Below, piece by piece: positions 54,901-63,595 of a stretch of 64,000 nt of DNA. Each line of letters begins with the position of its first letter. The first letter of the stretch is position 1. The position numbers and the translations under genes are program-made. The notes beneath the pieces were generated by a model. That model made no database searches and was not told where the DNA came from. It worked only from the letters and a program-made list of their open reading frames with translations. This stretch comes from an uncultured Rubripirellula sp. (lineage in GTDB: Bacteria; Planctomycetota; Planctomycetia; Pirellulales; Pirellulaceae), in contig CALIBL010000011.1 of NCBI GenBank assembly GCA_938045805.1, forward strand, positions 62,001 through 126,000, written 5' to 3'.

Positions 54901-57900
54901 TATTCATCGCGTTACTTACAACGATCCGCCGAATAGGTAAATCCTTAAGCACATCATTTGGGAGATTGACCCATCCATCTTGGTCAGGCCGGAGGTTCGT
55001 CAAGATGATTCCGGAATCTGCCAAAAAATCATAATCAGAAGATCCAATAAGCTCCTGATCCATCGCTTCCGCCATCATGTCCGCCATCTGGTTTGCGGAA
55101 CGCTTCATACTGGCCGGAGGTGGTGCTTCACCAGCTTTTGCCTCCTGTGTCTGGTTTATGGTCTCTTGGGTTTCCCAAGGATTGAGCAACAATCCGGGCT
55201 TTGGCAGCATCACCCCGGGATATTTCTGAAGGTACTTTCGTCGCAGAACATACTGATACTCATCCCCTAAACGAAGATCACTCACATAGGCACTACTTTG
55301 CGATTGAATCTGCCGCCCCCAATGCATTGGAGCAGGAAGGTGTAAGCTCTGCTGAGGCGACGACGTATCGATAAATCTCGATCCGTAAAAATGAACCCGA
55401 GCACCCTGCAATGTGCCACTCAGGCGGATGCGAACCGAACCATCGATCTCCTCGACCTCCGAAATCGAAATAGGAAATTGGTTGGTGACCGAAAGATGTC
55501 GCGCCTTGCCAGCTGCTACCCCATCAAAGACTGGGCCATCAATAACGGAAATATTGGATGTGGTCCCCGTCTCCGTATTGAGCAGGGTGAAGTCACCAGC
55601 TGACAATCGATCTATTATCAAGAAACCATCTTGAGACCGGATTTTGCTGGTTTGGTCAATCGCGATTGCACCTTCCCTTAATTCAGAAAGAAGAAATAAT
55701 TCACGCACCGCTCTTTCTTGATTGGGCCAAGCTAAGCGTATTTCTGTGTCGGTGGTCGTATTGATCTGACTGGGCCACGTTACACCGTTCAATCCTAACT
55801 GTTGAACATGCTGCATTCCCCCCAAAACTGAATAGCGAATGCCAGACATATCTCGTAGTGGACCAAGGGATACTCGTCCCTCGAGATCCGTTTGCAGCGT
55901 CACATTTGTGACGGCGTCACTAAATTCTGAAGTTAACGAGATCGCCACAATCGCTCCCGCAATGCTTTCTCCGCTGCGTCCCCGCACTTCGATCCAATAG
56001 TCATCAATGTTCTTGGTTAGGAAAGCGTCGTGAGTCTGATTCGTTCCGCGAATCTCAGCGATCTGCCACTCGTGCTCCGTCTCCACATCCTGCTTGAGGC
56101 CAGTGGTTAATAAACCAATCTTCCCTCGCAACTTCACTTTCATGGAAGCGAGCTGTTGTGGAACACGAATCGGAACCACCAGCTCGGCATTTTGATCCAG
56201 TTTTAAACCCTCAACTTCGAACGCAATCGGAAGGCCTCTTTGATCCATTGCCTCGACCTCAAGAGCGAGGTCATCAACGATCTCTGGATCGATTGCACTG
56301 TGACCCAACAACAACCTAGGACGCACGACCAGCCGCGTGTTCTTCCCACTCTGCATTTGAGTTCGATCCAAATACATTCCGGCTTGTAGGGTGTATTTTT
56401 CGGCCGACTGAGAAAACTCTACACGTCGAGATAGTTTTCCGTCTGAGATAATTGCGGTGCGCTGGGTGTTCTCCACAACAGGCGGGATCACTATCCGACC
56501 ATTGGAATCAGCCACAAACTCTTGTTGCCCAACCCACATCACCGCATCCGCGACGGTTTTTTGGTTCTCATCGATGATGGTAAAGACCATCCCGTCTGCG
56601 CTAAAGGAACCAACGTAATCCAAAGAACCCCGTCTCAGTAAAGCTCTAGCTCGTAATCCTTCACCGACTAGGTCCACGACCCAAACACCTCGGCCGGTGA
56701 CTTCGGGCAAATTGATCCGCTCGCGATGTCGTTGAATTGCCGGCTGAGAAAACTTGATCACCTGCTCAGCAGTAGCAACCAAGCCGTCAAGATCGATGTC
56801 AGTATCCAAGGGCGTATCATGATTTCGATAATACGCTTGAGAATTAATCTCATAGATCCGCACCGTCAACTCATCGATGTTTTTGATATCTATTTCTAGA
56901 ACAGCGGGGTCATCTACTGACAACTGTTCGACATTCTGAGCTGTAAGTCGTAGCTCTTTACGATCTCTCAGTTGTTGGCGATCTGCGGGGTTTAAAATTC
57001 GGTACCAAAGCTGTTCATCACCCACACCGTAAATCAATTTGGTTTCTGCAAAAACACGCTGTAGATACTCTTCGAGAACCAAGCCAGTGAATTGATTCGT
57101 GTTCGGGGCGTCTTTCAGGAACTGTTCCAAGTAAGCGCGGACGAGAGGTTCTTCATTGCCAACACGCGGCAGTAAGGCAATCGACTCAAAGTCGCGACTC
57201 AGATCAGCCTTATCGTTTCTTCCCGCCCATTGCTTCGGCATGATCGGGCTGATCCGCGGAAGATTCAAATATCGAACGAATAATTCAAGATCGTAGTTTC
57301 CTTGACGATACTTTAATTCCAGCAAACGATACGCTGCCGCTGCTTTGAGATGGTTAAAAGAAGAGGGTAATTGACGAACATACGACTCAACTGCAGCTAA
57401 ATAGCGCAAACGTCTCTGATCATTACTGGCGAGATCCACATCAGCCTCAGGACGCATTCTGCGAAGGACTGCCGAAACAAAAGATTCCTGCTGCGCTAGC
57501 CGTGGCATTTTCTGGGCAACATTCATCAACTGCTGACTAGTCAATAATTGATGAGCCGAACGATCTCCAAACTTTTGATCTGCTTGATTCCTCGACTGCA
57601 ATTCCTTAATCACCAATTCGTCCAGCCGTGGCACAATCGGTTTGTTAAGACGCTGCAATAAATCAGATAATTGAATCGGTATGCCAGCCGTTTCGTTCTC
57701 GAGAAATTTTGTGGCTAAAAAAACCATGCCTTTTGGCTTGAGTGCCTCTCTGCGCCTCACTGCGTCTAACACCAATCGCTGCGGTTGCAAAAGTGCTTCA
57801 TCGACCTGCGACGGAAAGCGTTGCGTATTTTTTTGGGGCGGGGCAGCATGATTTAGCTGAATACCAAGCCGTCGAACGAGATGATCTATGGTTTTTCTAG

Positions 57901-58294
57901 GATTGTCTTGGTAAGTGAGCAGCCTCTGCCGATCCAACATCGCCGAATAAGCTGCCGTTTCTCTTCCCTGATGCTCCGATAGCCATTGGGTGAGCATGGC
58001 CTCGCTACGATCTAGCTGATTCGTATTTTGAAAATGCAAACAGTGGTAAAAATAATAATCGTCACTACCTGGAATCAATTCTGATAGCTTTGATTGACGA
58101 TCCTCTGAGAGTGAGAAGTTTTCCATCCAGCTGATGACCTGCCCGTGCAAAACGCTCGTTTGGGCGCCTGCCACTATCACCAAAATCAGAGCCCGAGCAA
58201 TATTTCCAACAACGCATTGGACACGATGTAAAAACCATTCAGAGAGACGCGTCGACATCGTTTCACTCACTTTGGACGAAGTGTTGTTAGACAT
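51926..58294 (-). CDS. Giant exported macroglobulin-like protein
   Basis: A 2122-residue exported protein. A hydrophobic signal segment lies at about 33-50 (ends VLHGQ), after a long N-region; Met13 (58258) is an alternative start. Residues about 55-450 are helical, TPR-like. Residues about 455-1150 look like the beta-sandwich macroglobulin domains of alpha-2-macroglobulins (LTVRIYEINSQAYYRN, GVWVVDLVGEGLRARALLRRG, then repeated carboxypeptidase-regulatory-like sandwiches). The last third returns to helical repeats (YDYLGGYLSLHQGKVADAE) and ends in a small beta domain. No thioester CxEQ motif was found, so it is not a classic protease trap. Neighbours are bioF and the 653-residue gene, which converges on it. 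Confidence 0.8.
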   Translation of the reverse strand: MSNNTSSKVSETMSTRLSEWFLHRVQCVVGNIARALILVIVAGAQTSVLHGQVISWMENFSLSEDRQSKLSELIPGSDDYYFYHCLHFQNTNQLDRSEAMLTQWLSEHQGRETAAYSAMLDRQRLLTYQDNPRKTIDHLVRRLGIQLNHAAPPQKNTQRFPSQVDEALLQPQRLVLDAVRRREALKPKGMVFLATKFLENETAGIPIQLSDLLQRLNKPIVPRLDELVIKELQSRNQADQKFGDRSAHQLLTSQQLMNVAQKMPRLAQQESFVSAVLRRMRPEADVDLASNDQRRLRYLAAVESYVRQLPSSFNHLKAAAAYRLLELKYRQGNYDLELFVRYLNLPRISPIMPKQWAGRNDKADLSRDFESIALLPRVGNEEPLVRAYLEQFLKDAPNTNQFTGLVLEEYLQRVFAETKLIYGVGDEQLWYRILNPADRQQLRDRKELRLTAQNVEQLSVDDPAVLEIDIKNIDELTVRIYEINSQAYYRNHDTPLDTDIDLDGLVATAEQVIKFSQPAIQRHRERINLPEVTGRGVWVVDLVGEGLRARALLRRGSLDYVGSFSADGMVFTIIDENQKTVADAVMWVGQQEFVADSNGRIVIPPVVENTQRTAIISDGKLSRRVEFSQSAEKYTLQAGMYLDRTQMQSGKNTRLVVRPRLLLGHSAIDPEIVDDLALEVEAMDQRGLPIAFEVEGLKLDQNAELVVPIRVPQQLASMKVKLRGKIGLLTTGLKQDVETEHEWQIAEIRGTNQTHDAFLTKNIDDYWIEVRGRSGESIAGAIVAISLTSEFSDAVTNVTLQTDLEGRVSLGPLRDMSGIRYSVLGGMQHVQQLGLNGVTWPSQINTTTDTEIRLAWPNQERAVRELFLLSELREGAIAIDQTSKIRSQDGFLIIDRLSAGDFTLLNTETGTTSNISVIDGPVFDGVAAGKARHLSVTNQFPISISEVEEIDGSVRIRLSGTLQGARVHFYGSRFIDTSSPQQSLHLPAPMHWGRQIQSQSSAYVSDLRLGDEYQYVLRRKYLQKYPGVMLPKPGLLLNPWETQETINQTQEAKAGEAPPPASMKRSANQMADMMAEAMDQELIGSSDYDFLADSGIILTNLRPDQDGWVNLPNDVLKDLPIRRIVVSNAMNMVEMDLPGSVAEIEKIDLRLAENLDQSKSYALKRSVVIASAETPLDLESLGSAKVQTYSSVNDLFKLYHTLITDERLGEFSELSLWEEMDQSKKVDLYNRLASHELHLFIKIHDPDFFTTVVKPHLINKREKQFLDHWLLEDDLSGYARLDRYNRLNVAEKVLLARRVPALRETVIKELKEKLSDDVAESDQLQRTIDIALAGKSMNAAGAMGGGTATFGRSIESGLAESLEVQNSPRGLERLRRRAEMEVDAIAPLADETVDRGRKALMGRQSQGGRGGELFYQELDSTKQWAESQWDHLRTVGGQDPRELITHNSFWLDLIEDERDDFQKVSTHLMVPAENRHAVILALALCGLPLQSTENTLPPKGQTLYEPSHPVAVVTKQLSELVEQQKDPSVLIGQRFAKIPSLSNNLSSEQAEETVRNFVVGIAYSGQIVVSNPTEKQQRIDLFWQIPAGSIPLSNTQASSSQTMMLKPFEVQFVSYAFYFPRSGTYQQYPATASLEGVMIAKAEAKEFSVLSEEPIANELDWDSLAISGSEEQLRAFFQTANLQTLDWMKIAHRMRDKTIYQLVTDQLRTAKISEQVLWAYGFLHEDLSAIQTYLALQVDFQKRLGPCLDSELLNIDPVEQRFFETLEYSPLVRARAHQLGEKPEILNPTFLVQYEAFLRNLAYKPTINDSERLLLSYYLLIQNRITESIEQFQLVDQSKISEKIQYDYLGGYLSLHQGKVADAERIASQYADYPISRWSLRFKEVINQTKQVRAVLDKSVESGTDGEQPTLQGSDLEIDDRNRRMSEASDNTPALAVRVDGNRVLVDHRNTERATINFYGVDLELLFSKAPFVREDLQRMAMVRPKLTQQVQFKTDNGTQEFLIDRQLQSKTLLIEVVTGVERVTALYYGAGLTTYVSKAFGQLQAMQTGDQTPVAQAYVKVYAKYPDGTVRFYKDGYTDLRGRFDYASISAGEARGAVSFAILVVSDQYGASMEEVSSATN

Positions 58295-58467
58295 TTGGTC
58301 TGGATCCTATCGCAAAGACTCGATGCAGTAAGCAACTCAATCGGATGCAACGCACCAGAATCCAGCTGATAATATGTCAGACGATTGAGCCTGGAAAAAG
58401 ATTCCTTGTTTCCGTGGATCCGACACGAAAGTTACTGGTTTACACTCAAGAATGAGAAAAAATAAGC

Positions 58468-59613
58468 TCAGGCACCAAGTTCTGACACGCGATCACTCAA
58501 TAAAGATACAAGTTCTTGAAGCATCTTGTCGGTATGCAGAGCCGTCAAGGAGATCCGCAATCTGGCCGTCCCCTCAGGCACCGTGGGTGGCCGAATTGCA
58601 GGCACAAATAACCCTGATCTACTCAGATGCCGAGAGACGGACAGTGATTCCTTATCTGTCCCGATAAGGACTGGCACAATTGGTACCGAACTCTCCAAAC
58701 CCTCAGCGACCAAACCTAGCTGAGACCGGAGTGTCTTTGCCAACGATTTAACGCGTTCTCTCTCCTGACTGCTTTTCTGAATTGTTTCCAGTGACTGTGC
58801 CGCCGCAACTACCGAACTCGGGGGTAGAGCCGTGCTGTAAATCAAAGACCGACAGTGATTGATTAAATAATTGATCGTCGTTTCATTGGATGCAGCGAAC
58901 CCACCATGAGATCCAATCGCTTTACTCAGAGTTCCAATCACAACTGACACGCGATCCTTGACCCCCAACAGCTCCGTCAATCCCGCTCCACGCTCCCCCA
59001 AAACTCCCGTTGCATGCGCTTCGTCTACGATCAACCCCGCATCAAACTCGTCACCGACATCACACAAATCAACGAGTGGAGCAAGATGACCATCCATGCT
59101 GAAGACGGCATCCGTCACAATCCACGCTCGTCGAAAGCGCGCCCGGTGCTTGCTCAACATCGACCTTAGCGCCACAACGTCCCGATGCGGGTAGACAAAA
59201 CATACCGCGTTCGATAACCGACATCCGTCAATCAAGGATGCGTGATTCAGTGAGTCGCTAAAAATAACGTCTGCATCCCTAGCGAGTGTTGATACAACAC
59301 CACTACAAGCAGCATATCCACTAGGGAAAAGACAAGCCGAATCGGTCTGTTCAAAGGCTGCTAATGCCTCCGTCAATTCACGATGAGTATCGGTCCACCC
59401 GGCAACCAAGGCACTCGACCCAGCACCCTGACGCTCAAGCTTTGCTCGATGGGAAGCAAAACCTAGGTAGTCATTACTGCCAAAGTTACATAGACGAACA
59501 TTGGAATCAGTAATCAGGTAGATCCCATCCGCGCGAAAAGCGTTTAAAGATCGAAAGCGTTCGACCTTTTTTAATTGCTCTAACGATTGATGAAAATCTT
59601 CTACCGCACTCAT
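58468..59613 (-). CDS. bioF: 8-amino-7-oxononanoate synthase-like PLP enzyme
   Basis: A 381-residue alpha-oxoamine synthase, PLP-dependent. NFGSNDYLGFASH near the start, TDAVFSMDGHLAPL, VDEAHATGVLGERG, and the PLP lysine in GTLSKAIGSHGG match BioF, which condenses pimeloyl-ACP/CoA with alanine in biotin synthesis. Related enzymes (KBL, SPT) share these motifs; the length and lack of an N-terminal extension fit BioF best. No other biotin gene is in the window. It starts 53 bases after the HIT gene on the same strand. Confidence 0.88.
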   Translation of the reverse strand: MSAVEDFHQSLEQLKKVERFRSLNAFRADGIYLITDSNVRLCNFGSNDYLGFASHRAKLERQGAGSSALVAGWTDTHRELTEALAAFEQTDSACLFPSGYAACSGVVSTLARDADVIFSDSLNHASLIDGCRLSNAVCFVYPHRDVVALRSMLSKHRARFRRAWIVTDAVFSMDGHLAPLVDLCDVGDEFDAGLIVDEAHATGVLGERGAGLTELLGVKDRVSVVIGTLSKAIGSHGGFAASNETTINYLINHCRSLIYSTALPPSSVVAAAQSLETIQKSSQERERVKSLAKTLRSQLGLVAEGLESSVPIVPVLIGTDKESLSVSRHLSRSGLFVPAIRPPTVPEGTARLRISLTALHTDKMLQELVSLLSDRVSELGA

Positions 59614-59666
59614 TGACTAACTACAGGGAAATGATCGTAAGTTACCTAATCATCGCCTCGATTCGA

Positions 59667-60005
59667 TTAGCCTGGCGGCCAAGTCAGTTTTCTTCCGCCC
59701 ATCACATGAAAATGCAAGTGCGGAACTTCTTGACCACCATCATCAAGGGTATTCGCTATTAAGCGATACCCATTTTGCAGCCCCTGTTTGGCGGCAACTT
59801 TTGATGCCACCAGCAGACAACGCCCCACGATTGCTTCATCCTCATTCGTCAAATCCGCCATCGATGATATTTCTTTTTTGGGGATCACCAGAAAATGAAC
59901 CGGTGCTTGTGGGTTGATATCGCGAAATGCTAAGCAAATATCATCTTCGTGAAAAATATCTGCTGGGATTTCTTTGCTGATTATTTTGGAAAAAATACTA
60001 CTCAT
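59667..60005 (-). CDS. HIT family protein (HINT-type nucleotide hydrolase)
   Basis: A 112-residue histidine-triad protein. The triad is HLHFHV (about 99-104) in VPHLHFHVMGGRKLTWPPG, and the N-terminus carries IFSKIISKEIPADIFHEDD, both typical of the Hint/HinT branch that hydrolyses adenosine phosphoramidates. The length is normal. It lies between the small exported-protein gene and bioF on the minus strand; a link with biotin synthesis is not implied. Confidence 0.95.
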   Translation of the reverse strand: MSSIFSKIISKEIPADIFHEDDICLAFRDINPQAPVHFLVIPKKEISSMADLTNEDEAIVGRCLLVASKVAAKQGLQNGYRLIANTLDDGGQEVPHLHFHVMGGRKLTWPPG

Positions 60006-60079
60006 GCTCTGACTTGATCACACTAAAAATTCGGAATTTCTCGCGGCTGCATTGATCGATGACGATGTACAACCGAACT

Positions 60080-61000
60080 TCAATTTTCATGAACTAGGCG
60101 GTCATCCAACCACATTAGCTTGTCCACCACGGGCGAAACCTCCAAGCTCCATTTCAACTGCGCAGCTGTCGACGCATCACCAGATGACTCCATTTTGTCT
60201 TTCAGCATCACAATGGGTCCGGTTTGCAGTACCGTGGGTAAATCTGCAACGATTTCTTTCCACTGAGTGATGGATTGTCTCGCCTCGATTGGACTCTTAC
60301 TCCGCCAGAGAACAATCTCGGCCAAGGTCGCTATTTCTGTTCTCTCCGACTTGATCAGACTCTCAAGCGTCGCAACCGCAAGTTGACGCTGAGTTGAAGT
60401 TAGCAACCAACTACTCGCGATCAGGCGGACTAACTCGGAAGGGTCATCTATTCGGCTAGCGGCATCTCGAGTAACCACATCCGACTCGATCCGATTTTTC
60501 CACAAGATGGGTGACCACGCGAGGATCATCAATGGCAGAGGCCTTTTATCAAGTTGTCCGACCAACTCAAGTGAGATCCGGCCGCGATGCGTGCGCCAAG
60601 CTGACGCCGCAGCCAACATTGTTAACCATTGCTGCCGCCAAACAGGCGGGCGTTGCATTAACACTTCTGACAATCCCGTTAGAACATGCTGATCGTTACC
60701 CTCAGCAAAAGCATTGCGTAACGTCTTTTCCAAATCTGACTCATCTTCAGATTCGATCCAGAGGACTCGTGAAGATGCATGGCGTGTCTCTTGATTGTTG
60801 GATGCACCAACAATAACGATCACGGCGTTATCAAACTGCTTAATTTGTCCATTTAGTTTTTCAACAGGCCTGACGTACCAACTTTTATCTTGATTCGATG
60901 AAGGGTTGGGTGCTAGCCAGATCGTGTCGGCTTTCAATGTGCAAGGCAAGCTATAAATTGCGAAGAAAAACAACAAGTTGAAGCTTCTATACTTCATCAA
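60080..61000 (-). CDS. Exported helical-repeat protein of unknown function
   Basis: A 306-residue protein. A signal peptide (about 8-25, ends LKA-D) is followed by a short beta region and then helical repeats of HEAT/ARM character (about 85-280). No enzyme motif is recognised. The start is uncertain: GGAGG (61011-61015) lies 10 bases before TTG 61000 and 13 before ATG 60997, and the first fits better. It is 125 bases downstream of the vWA gene and 74 bases upstream of the HIT gene on the minus strand, probably one operon. Confidence 0.78.
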   Translation of the reverse strand: MMKYRSFNLLFFFAIYSLPCTLKADTIWLAPNPSSNQDKSWYVRPVEKLNGQIKQFDNAVIVIVGASNNQETRHASSRVLWIESEDESDLEKTLRNAFAEGNDQHVLTGLSEVLMQRPPVWRQQWLTMLAAASAWRTHRGRISLELVGQLDKRPLPLMILAWSPILWKNRIESDVVTRDAASRIDDPSELVRLIASSWLLTSTQRQLAVATLESLIKSERTEIATLAEIVLWRSKSPIEARQSITQWKEIVADLPTVLQTGPIVMLKDKMESSGDASTAAQLKWSLEVSPVVDKLMWLDDRLVHEN

Positions 61001-61125
61001 ATTTGCACAACCTCCACAGTACAGATTGCATCTAAAGTAAACCCTTCAAGACCAACGTTATAATTGATGTAGCAACACAACGGTTTGCAGACAAGCACCG
61101 CTGAGATTTCGGATCCTGCAGCGGG

Positions 61126-62133
61126 TTAATCGGTTAATTGCTGAACATTAATATAGCGATACTGACCCTGATTCATGGACGCTAATTGAGTCAAAAAACT
61201 ATCAGAAGGGGGCGCCGAATCGGCACCGAATTCAATACAGTGAATCGTCGTTCCGGTTGAGCTTGCCCGTTGCTGCAACTCTTGCAATTCATTTTCAGAA
61301 AGCCGTGGTATCCTAGCATCGGTTAAAAAGAAAATCACATCAGGCCCCATTCGCAGGGCGAGCTTTAATGCTGACTCGTGTTCGGTTCCTCCATACGCCG
61401 CAATGGAATGCACATAGTTTTTTGCCAGAGTCAAATTTGATGCCTCAGCTCGAACCATCGCCATTGGCATTCCCGGCATGGAAAAAGGGCGTGGTTGGTC
61501 ATTGTAGAAAATGATCTGAAATTGCTGACGTTCGGTGAGCGACGAGAGGCTCTTGATCAACTCTGATTTTGCAGCACGAAGTGGCCGACCTGAATATCCA
61601 TTCATACTATCAGAACGGTCAAACACATAAACAAAATGTGTACCGCTACCGGAAACCCCAAATAGCATCGTCGTGACTTCATCGCCTTCGCCAGGCTGTC
61701 CGCCTGAACCGCTTTCGAACGCATCGCCCGCTAGTTCACTTTGACCAGCTAAACCCGTACCGCTCACTGGCGCAGGAATTGCCTCCAAGGCATTCAAGAC
61801 ACCTGCTAGGTCCAGTGGAGATGCCAGATCTGCTGGAGGAGCTAGTGCAGAACTCTTTGCAGTCGATTCCGAGTCGTCTTGATCAGACTCGATCGTCTGA
61901 TCGGGTGCTTCGACAACGGTGTATCGGTCACGATTGGGCAGTTGGTGTACCACCGCGATACCGATCTCTCTGTCCCGCAATTCCTCCGATGTGCCTTTGG
62001 TCGAATTCCCCCAAAACAGGCCTAGTAACACCAAAAGTACAAGGTGAAAACCAAAAGAGAGAAGTAGCGGCGGCAGAGTTCGTCTGGGTGGGATAGTCCC
62101 CTGAGAATTCGCTGAATCAGGGTTTGAAATCAT
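61126..62133 (-). CDS. Membrane-anchored von Willebrand factor A domain protein
   Basis: A 335-residue protein. A single TM lies at about 22-42 after a basic cytoplasmic tail. A linker rich in Ser/Glu/Pro is followed by a vWA domain with the complete metal site DRSDSM (DxSxS), then GGTEHESALKLAL with the MIDAS Thr and FFLTDARIP with the MIDAS Asp. It is an envelope-facing adhesion or assembly-type domain. TTG at 62187 would add 18 residues, but has no ribosome site; ATG 62133 puts the TM in the usual place. It is divergent from metK. Confidence 0.87.
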   Translation of the reverse strand: MISNPDSANSQGTIPPRRTLPPLLLSFGFHLVLLVLLGLFWGNSTKGTSEELRDREIGIAVVHQLPNRDRYTVVEAPDQTIESDQDDSESTAKSSALAPPADLASPLDLAGVLNALEAIPAPVSGTGLAGQSELAGDAFESGSGGQPGEGDEVTTMLFGVSGSGTHFVYVFDRSDSMNGYSGRPLRAAKSELIKSLSSLTERQQFQIIFYNDQPRPFSMPGMPMAMVRAEASNLTLAKNYVHSIAAYGGTEHESALKLALRMGPDVIFFLTDARIPRLSENELQELQQRASSTGTTIHCIEFGADSAPPSDSFLTQLASMNQGQYRYINVQQLTD

Positions 62134-62413
62134 GCAATTGGTTTTCCAAAAATCGTTACGATCTCTCGCCCGTTCCGTCTCGCTCAAAAGACAGGATGTC
62201 TCGTCGTCCGATTGATTTACGATGCCTGAAAGGTCATCGATCGCCTAATTCCGGTATAAACCGACGTTGAGATTGCTAGATTATGCCATCTCTACCTCCC
62301 GAACGCTTCTCAGAACGGTGCAATGCCATTAATTTATTGCAATTGCATGAACCACCTAAACCCACTTTGACTGCCATTTCAATGAGTGGTGGCACACCCC
62401 GGAGAGAACCACT

Positions 62414-63595
62414 GTGAGTAACGCTCGATATTTATTTACCAGCGAATCGGTTAGCATGGGACACCCAGATAAACTCGCTGACAGAATTTCGGATGGCGTT
62501 CTGGACGCGCTACTCGCGGAAGACCCAAACAGTCGAGTGGCGTGCGAAACGATGGTGACAACTGGCGTGGCAATCATTGCTGGTGAAATCACCACCAAAG
62601 CCAAATTGAATTATATCGATGTCGTTCGCAGTGTAATCAATGAAGTGGGTTACACCGATGACCAGATGGGGATCTGTGGGGATACTTGTGCCGTTATGGT
62701 CTCGCTTGATAGCCAGAGCCCAGACATTGCCCAAGGTGTCGATGCGGACAACAGCTCCGGAAAAGAAATTGGTGCTGGCGATCAAGGTCTGATGTTTGGT
62801 TACGCCTGCCGAGACACACCCGAATTGATGCCGATGCCGATCGCTCTATCACACCGCATCATCAATCGAATCACCGAAGCAAGATTCAACAAGGAAGTGG
62901 ACTGGCTTCGTCCGGACAATAAGAGCCAAGTCACGGTTGAATATGAGGGCAACACACCAGTAAGGATTGATACCGTTGTTGTCAGTGCGCAGCATTCACC
63001 GGAAGTTTCGAATGATGAAATCCGTCAGTTTGTCATTGAAAATGTCATCAAGCCATCAATCCCAGCTGAACTCGACAAAGGCGATATCAAATATCACATC
63101 AACCCAACCGGAAAATTTGTTGTTGGTGGCCCCCACGGTGACTGCGGTTTGACGGGGCGTAAAATCATCGTGGATACCTATGGTGGTTGGGGACGGCACG
63201 GAGGCGGTGCCTTTAGCGGAAAAGATTCAACCAAAGTTGATCGCTCTGCAGCCTACATGGCTCGCTATATCGCAAAGAATATTGTTGCTGCAGAACTTGC
63301 TGAACGATGTGAAGTTCAACTTGCTTATGCCATTGGCGTGACAGAGCCGGTCAGTATCCACGTCGATACCGAAGGAACGGGAACGGTTTCAGACGAAAAG
63401 TTAGTTGCTCTTGTACGCGAGCACTTCCCATTGACTCCTGGTGGGATTATTGACCATCTGCAGTTACGCCGGCCAGTATTCAAAGACACTACTGCTGGCG
63501 GTCACTTCGGTCGCGATGGTGACGGCTTTACTTGGGAAAAGACTGATAAAGCCGAAGCACTAGCTTCGGCATCCCGCGCAGGCGAGTCTTCTTAA
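62414..63595 (+). CDS. metK: S-adenosylmethionine synthetase
   Basis: A 393-residue methionine adenosyltransferase. It has [19 protein letters not shown] (ATP/Mg site), [12 protein letters not shown] (methionine/ATP loop) and [19 protein letters not shown] (P-loop-like phosphate site); the length is standard. It makes SAM from methionine and ATP. The start is GTG at 62414, with GGAGAG (62401-62406) 7 bases ahead. A 226-base leader precedes it, but no known riboswitch could be matched by eye. The metallophosphoesterase gene begins directly after the stop, giving a two-gene unit. Confidence 0.98.
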   Translation: MSNARYLFTSESVSMGHPDKLADRISDGVLDALLAEDPNSRVACETMVTTGVAIIAGEITTKAKLNYIDVVRSVINEVGYTDDQMGICGDTCAVMVSLDSQSPDIAQGVDADNSSGKEIGAGDQGLMFGYACRDTPELMPMPIALSHRIINRITEARFNKEVDWLRPDNKSQVTVEYEGNTPVRIDTVVVSAQHSPEVSNDEIRQFVIENVIKPSIPAELDKGDIKYHINPTGKFVVGGPHGDCGLTGRKIIVDTYGGWGRHGGGAFSGKDSTKVDRSAAYMARYIAKNIVAAELAERCEVQLAYAIGVTEPVSIHVDTEGTGTVSDEKLVALVREHFPLTPGGIIDHLQLRRPVFKDTTAGGHFGRDGDGFTWEKTDKAEALASASRAGESS

